A stretch of 64,000 bases of DNA from Corydoras sp. C115 (lineage: Eukaryota > Chordata > Actinopteri > Siluriformes > Callichthyidae), in NCBI GenBank assembly GCA_019802505.1, contig JAFMOC010000007.1:10674001-10738000 (forward strand). The letters run 5' to 3'. Made by a program: the position numbers and the translations under genes. Shown in pieces: positions 59,601 through 64,000 of the stretch (position 1 is its first letter; every line of letters begins with the position of its first letter). A model generated the notes under the pieces. The model did no database searches, was not told the origin of the DNA, and saw only the letters and a program-made list of their open reading frames with translations.

Positions 59601-62600
59601 TACCCATTAACTTTGCAAAAGAGGACAAGCAAGACCAGTCAGCAAAAAAGTTGAGTGCAGAAATTGGTGGCTCTCTAGACCAACTGTGGCGACGTTTTAA
59701 TGAGAGTTGGAGCCTGCAGAACACTCAGCCTAGTTTTGAGGGAGAGCTATCACTTCTAGAGAGACTGGAGCGTCTTTCTCGCCTTCTGCAAAGGTCTGCC
59801 AAACTGCCATGCAGACAAGAGGAGGACAAGAGCATAATTAGAAACCCAGATTTAAGAAATGTGTATAGAAAAGATGCATCAGAAAGACATGAGAAAGAGT
59901 GGAGTGAAGTAAGAATAAATCCTAAAATAGCATGGGCAAATGATCATTCAGTGAGCCATAATGACGCCTCAGAAAAGCAAGAAAGACAAGATATAGACCT
60001 TAGCTGTCCTGCAGAGAAGGATGAATGTGCCAGTGTTTCTGTGCAGACGAGCAGCAGCCAATCCACCATCGACACCCAGCGCTTGCTTAGAGCATTTGAA
60101 ATGCAGAGAGTTGGCAACACGGTAAGAAATGTCACTAAAAGGCATCAGAATAGTGACAGCCTGTTGCAGCTCTATACCGCCATCAACAAGCAGGAAGCAG
60201 AAAGAGGGCAGTGCAAAGCCAGACCGAAACATCACCATGTTTCTACCAGCACAGACACAAGCAGCACAGAGGAGTCCTTGGTAAGCAAAATAAAATCTAC
60301 CTTAGCAGTACCCAGAAATGTGAAGAGAGTATGTTTAATTAAGCATTGTATACCCTTTATGTGCATTATCAAGTTTAAGCATTTCATTATCTTCCACTTA
60401 ATTCTGTACTGGGGACTAGCATCGTGGGGGAGGTTGCCCATCCAAGGTAGAACATTTTAGGTGCGGGACAGATACATCCATCCAGGACAGGGCACCAATC
60501 CACCGCTGGGCATACACTCTCTTAGACATGCAAACATGTACTATATGGGACAATTTGGAGCATTTTACCAATTTACCTCGAATCCATGTTTTTGGACTGT
60601 GTGAGGAAACCTAAGAACATTGAAAAAAACTACACCTAGATCAGGATTCAAACCTGGATCTCCAGTGCTGAGAGTCAAACGTGCTAACTACTAAGCCAGG
60701 TTTAATGATTAATTTAATGAAAGAAAGTTGTATTCTGTTTTAAAGCACATTGTTCCTGTATCTGTATTTCACATGTTAGTCATTACATCAAATGTGTAAT
60801 TTTTGCTCTTAGGCTTCTTTTGAACTGGAATCCTCAAGCACATATTCACTATCCTCTCAAAAAGCTACCACACATCCTTCCAGAACCAAGAAATCAAAGG
60901 TCAAACTGGTCAGCAGAGGCATTCAAGCAGGTGGGACCCAACTCAAAGTTTTATTATGCGTAAACAGTGATTCTTTGTCATTTCTGACATATAATTTCTG
61001 TCTACCTCATTCTTTAGGGGATTTGGAAATTGTGGTGAATGGCACCCGAAGGCATACACGCGATGTTGGCACAACCTTTCCTTCCCCAGGCAATACAATT
61101 GACATCAGGAATTCGGCAGTTAATGGTCAAGTACCCGCCATGATCTCCACATTCGCAACAACCAGACCTGCTTCTACTCAATATGAGCCAACACAGATCA
61201 AACAGACTGTGAAGAACAAGCAGACCCCCCACCCTGATGGTGTGTTCCTGGGTTATTTAAGTATTTTTTTTAAAAAGCAAACTCAGTGTATTACTAGTAT
61301 TACCAAAACAATTTGGAAAACATTCAGCAAACCTAAAATGGCTATATACATGTGTTCTTGTCAAACTAAACCTCTTATACTACACTATATCTGTACTGTT
61401 ATAAATTATGTACTAGTATACCATATCTGTACATGAGTTAAGGGTGTAATACAGGACTAAACACTCAGATGTACAAACATGTTTTTACCAGCAATAATGC
61501 ATGATCAGGATCATGCTAAAGTCACTACTATACTAAAGTAATGTTAAACATCTGGTCTTTACTTGCGAATTGGGTTTTGTTTTTTATAGAACTAGTCTGT
61601 TTGACAAGCAGGTCAATGTCTTAGTTTATTGGATAAAATTTTAATAAAATTTCTCACAAACATTTCCTTTTTATTTGTCATCAGGCTTGTCTTGGTTTGT
61701 AACTGCTGATGAACTAAAAGGAGATACACCTAAGGAAAATGTGCCACATCAACTACAGACTGGACAGACCTGGTTTGAGACTTACAGCAGAGTGCAGCCA
61801 TGGAGAAAACCGCTCAGAGAACGGCACATTCAGGAACAAGAGAAATCACCTCTGCACAAATCACCTTTGCAGAACCATAGCAGTTGCAAACCTTCCCTGG
61901 TCTACCTCTCTCTACAGGTGTGTTGGCTGAATACATTATACATAACCTGTCGAAATGTTTATGGTTACACCTATTAATTTATTCAATATCCTCTTATCCT
62001 TAATATCCTTAATCCTCTGCAAGGGTCCTCATGCCTACCCAGGTGTGAACGTTTTGGGTGCTAGGCTAGGCACACCCAGGACACAATGCTAATCTATTGC
62101 TGGGCACACACTCACTTACTCACACAGACAGACAGACTCAATATATATATATGGGCAATTATAGCAGCCAATTTACCTTGAAACTATGTGGCAGGATTGC
62201 TGTGGAGTGGGGGGGGGCAGAGTTGTTGATGGACTTTGATTACAGCTCCGCATAATGAGTGTGCACCCTTTTAAAACCGGGAATATCAAAAGTCACAGGT
62301 AGAGAAACCGACTACTAGCGGTTGGGAAGGTGGATACCGCACGTGTGCATTAGAATAATAGGGTAAAAGCCTGTTTTTAAATGTAAGTGTTGTGTCAGCA
62401 ATAAAGCCTGTTAGTTGGGGTGTAATACTGTCTCTGGTCACCATTTCTTCCATCACCCCCACTTACACCATGTTTTTCGTCAGTAAGAAGAAACCCACAT
62501 GAACACAGGGAGAACACGGAAACTAATCTATATGATGTATTTGTAGAAGGTGATGTGGTTTATTTAAATTAATTTTTCTGTGAATTGCATTGTTTCAGGA

Positions 62601-62758
62601 AGCCCTGGTATTACACCGGCCAGAGTTTGTGTCACGTTCTCAAGAGCGACTGAAGAGACTTTGTCTGCTGGCAGAAGAGAGAAAGATGCAGACAGTATTT
62701 AACAAAGAAAGACATGAGCTCTTTAATCAGCCCTCACGTGTACGGATGCCAACAGCAG
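50644..62758 (+). CDS. ALMS1: ALMS1 centrosome and basal body protein (partial, 3' end outside)
   Basis: Large Ser-rich scaffold protein of centrosomes and ciliary basal bodies. Exons: 50644-50688, 51957-52140, 52248-52362, 52438-54334, 54431-54590, 54911-55843, 55962-56032, 56203-57133, 58400-58519, 59130-59255, 59382-60280, 60813-60930, 61018-61239, 61685-61917, 62599-62758; 2071 codons so far, all junctions in phase. Family blocks seen: ERIPVYLHNLGIDQSPSKIL; FREPEFSPTDF; PYKPHGSSELFYMPQ; GSDDAVPPRFTTEVLGSRE with KEGIYSKRA; LDQLWRRFNE; and WFETYSRVQPWRKPLRER leading to EALVLHRPEFVSRSQERLKRL. The C-terminal ALMS motif exons must follow beyond 64000. The long tandem repeat array of human ALMS1 is not present. 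The start has a strong Kozak context (ACAATGG). Confidence 0.93.
51424..51799 (+). repeat. V-SINE copy with target duplication
   Basis: Full-length plus copy in ALMS1 intron 1. AGTATATAATAA flanks both ends. It has a C-rich expansion at about 51723-51734 and an extra insertion in its 3' part (GACGATAATGAAAACAAT). Confidence 0.88.
57620..58085. repeat. Unidentified non-coding block in an ALMS1 intron
   Basis: More even composition than flanking intron, with CTCCATAGACTTCAATGTTAA-like wording that I associate with a dispersed fish repeat of unknown class. It contains a G14 run at 58011-58024. No TIR or target repeat found. Confidence 0.35.
60380..60702 (-). repeat. Diverged V-SINE copy, inverted
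   Basis: Minus copy in an ALMS1 intron. Central domain and head are recognisable (GTTTTTGGACTGTG, GATTCAAACCTGG, CTAACTACTAAGCC), with many substitutions. It starts 100 bp after a coding exon. Confidence 0.75.
61985..62525 (-). repeat. Old V-SINE copy split by an LTR
   Basis: 3' part at 61985-62188 (TCATGCCTACCCAGG...CACACTCACTTACTCACACAG...AATTTACCTTGAAAC) and central part at 62468-62525 (CATGTTTTTCGTCAGTAAG...GGAGAACACGGAAAC) belong to one minus-oriented SINE. Confidence 0.6.
62189..62467 (+). mobile_element. Probable solo LTR, 279 bp
   Basis: Begins TGGCAGG and ends CTTACA (TG...CA). It contains an AATAAA at about 62400 about 65 bp before its end. It splits an older SINE and is bracketed by CTATG and CCATG, a 5-bp near-duplicate. 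No retroviral coding sequence. In an ALMS1 intron. Confidence 0.5.
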
Positions 62759-62759
62759 G

Positions 62760-63600
62760 TTAGTTTAAGCAGGTTCTTTAAGATATAATACACATTTTCC
62801 AACTGATAAAATATTTTACTGACTTCTTATCAAGTAAACATTTCATGTTCATGAGCTCATTTAATGCAAAAGAACATCATTAACCCCGATTTAATCAAAC
62901 ACTAAAACAATGACCCTGCCTTTCATAAATGTCTTTAAAAGACTATCAAAGTGCTTATAATCAAGTTCTTTATTGGCAATAAACTTTTTTATTTTTTATT
63001 GTAAACATTTTCAAAACTAATTTTTAAAGAATTATGAGCACATTCACAATCATTACTTCATCGTTACTTTAAAAGAGCTTTGCAAATAAAACAGCATATA
63101 TGCATCTACTATAATATCTCAATGGTTTTTAAAACCAGAGCAGGAATTACGAGATCATGTCCCTTTCCAGAACCTATTCATTACAGGAAAAATCTGTCTG
63201 ATTCTGGATTGGGGCTGGATCATTGTTCCATCAAACTTGTCACTGTGCAGCCTTTTTTACTGCTGCTGCTACAAGAGGTTTCGAGCAGTTCTGGTTGACC
63301 ACAGAACTGCTGTGAAACAGTGCAAGACATTTCACATTAAAACTTTGTGCATAATGCTCGACTACGGGTGGCCACCATGCTAAGGAGTGCTAATGAGTTA
63401 GCACTAGGTGGGACCCATTTTGAGATGTTTAATAGGATCTGAGTATGCAGGTGACAAAGCTCCTTACATTGTTAGCAAACAATGTTTTTAATGTGGCTGA
63501 ATCTTTCAGATTGAGCTGCTAAGTTGGATAGGGGTCCTAATGTTGTTGTCTAGTCAGCACTGGCCTGGCATCAGTTCCAGAAAGTACTCCTATTTTTGTA
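62760..63600. other. ALMS1: ALMS1 intron, no further feature seen
   Basis: Non-coding between the exon ending at 62758 and the Tc1 relic. No acceptor followed by an ALMS1-like frame was recognised. Confidence 0.5.
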
Positions 63601-63602
63601 TA

Positions 63603-64000
63603 CAGTACTGTGCAAAAGTTTTAAGCAGGTGTGAAAAATGCTGTAAACTAAGAATGCTTTCAAAAATGTGTTTATTTTCATCAATTAACAAAATGCAGTG
63701 AATGAACAGAAGAGAAATATAAATCAAATCAATATTTGGTGTGACCACCCTTTGCCTTTAAAACAGCATCAATTGTAATAGGTGCACTTGCACACAGTTT
63801 TTGAAGGAACTTGGCTGGTAGGTTGTTCCAAACATCTTGGAACAACCACAGATCTTCTGTAGATGTACCATACCATATATATAGATATACCATCACTTCC
63901 AGGACTTCTTCTTCTTTATGCTGAAGATATTTCTTAATGACATTGACTGTATACTTGGGGTCATTGTCCTGCTGCAGAATAGATTTTGGGCCTCCCTTGT
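63603..64000 (-). mobile_element. Tc1-like transposon, truncated by the window edge
   Basis: Starts CAGTACTGTGCAAAAGTTTT after TA, a Tc1-type terminus. The minus strand reads into a transposase C-terminus (QQDNDPKYTVNV; ...LCASAPITIDAVLKAKGGHTKY) with an apparent deletion between the DDPK block and the end. The rest lies beyond 64000. Confidence 0.75.

Noticed and set aside
60122..60280. GTAAGA after GGCAACACG looked like a donor site
   Set aside because: The frame continues as normal ALMS1-like coding (SDSLLQLYTAINKQEAERG) to the donor at 60280, so no intron is needed.

Overview
The window is a piece of a teleost fish nuclear genome. The evidence is: vertebrate genes with short GT-AG introns, about thirty copies of one tRNA-derived SINE with a V-SINE-type central domain, two decayed Tc1 elements and one almost intact one, hAT-like fragments and many (AT)n/(CA)n tracts. 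An ostariophysan such as a catfish is a guess from the SINE type only. No prokaryotic features, CRISPR arrays or stand-alone tRNA/rRNA genes were seen.

Layout, left to right. 1-4600 is AT-rich and gene-free, with a Tc1 relic carrying nested SINEs. About 4700-19130 (+) is LOXL3, a secreted copper amine oxidase with four SRCR domains. I rebuilt it exon by exon; it has one duplicated SRCR4 exon and two extra Lys/Arg-rich in-frame exons. 20220-25150 (-) is HTRA2, the mitochondrial intermembrane-space serine protease, tail-to-tail with LOXL3 as in human. 28139-34129 (-) is MRPS26, whose 4.5-kb first intron is packed with repeats. 37873-41771 (-) is a small intermediate-filament gene with neurofilament-like intron positions and almost no tail; a Tc1 element sits in its first intron. 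About 43400-48284 (-) is a TTC31-like TPR gene that looks inactivated by several independent lesions. 50644-62758 and beyond (+) is ALMS1, the centrosome/basal-body protein; its last exons lie outside the window. A truncated Tc1 runs off the right edge.

HTRA2 and MRPS26 both act in mitochondria, but the neighbours do not form one pathway. LOXL3, HTRA2, TTC31 and ALMS1 all map to human 2p13, so this is mostly conserved synteny with MRPS26 and the filament gene as extra members. The least ordinary observations are the LOXL3 alternative exons, the decaying TTC31-like gene, the tailless filament protein, a GC-AG intron in HTRA2, a 29-bp ALMS1 exon fragment repeated in one of its own introns, and several SINE insertion and patching events that can be read base by base.

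All exon junctions were placed by reading splice signals and codon phase by eye. No alignment, transcript or database search was run.
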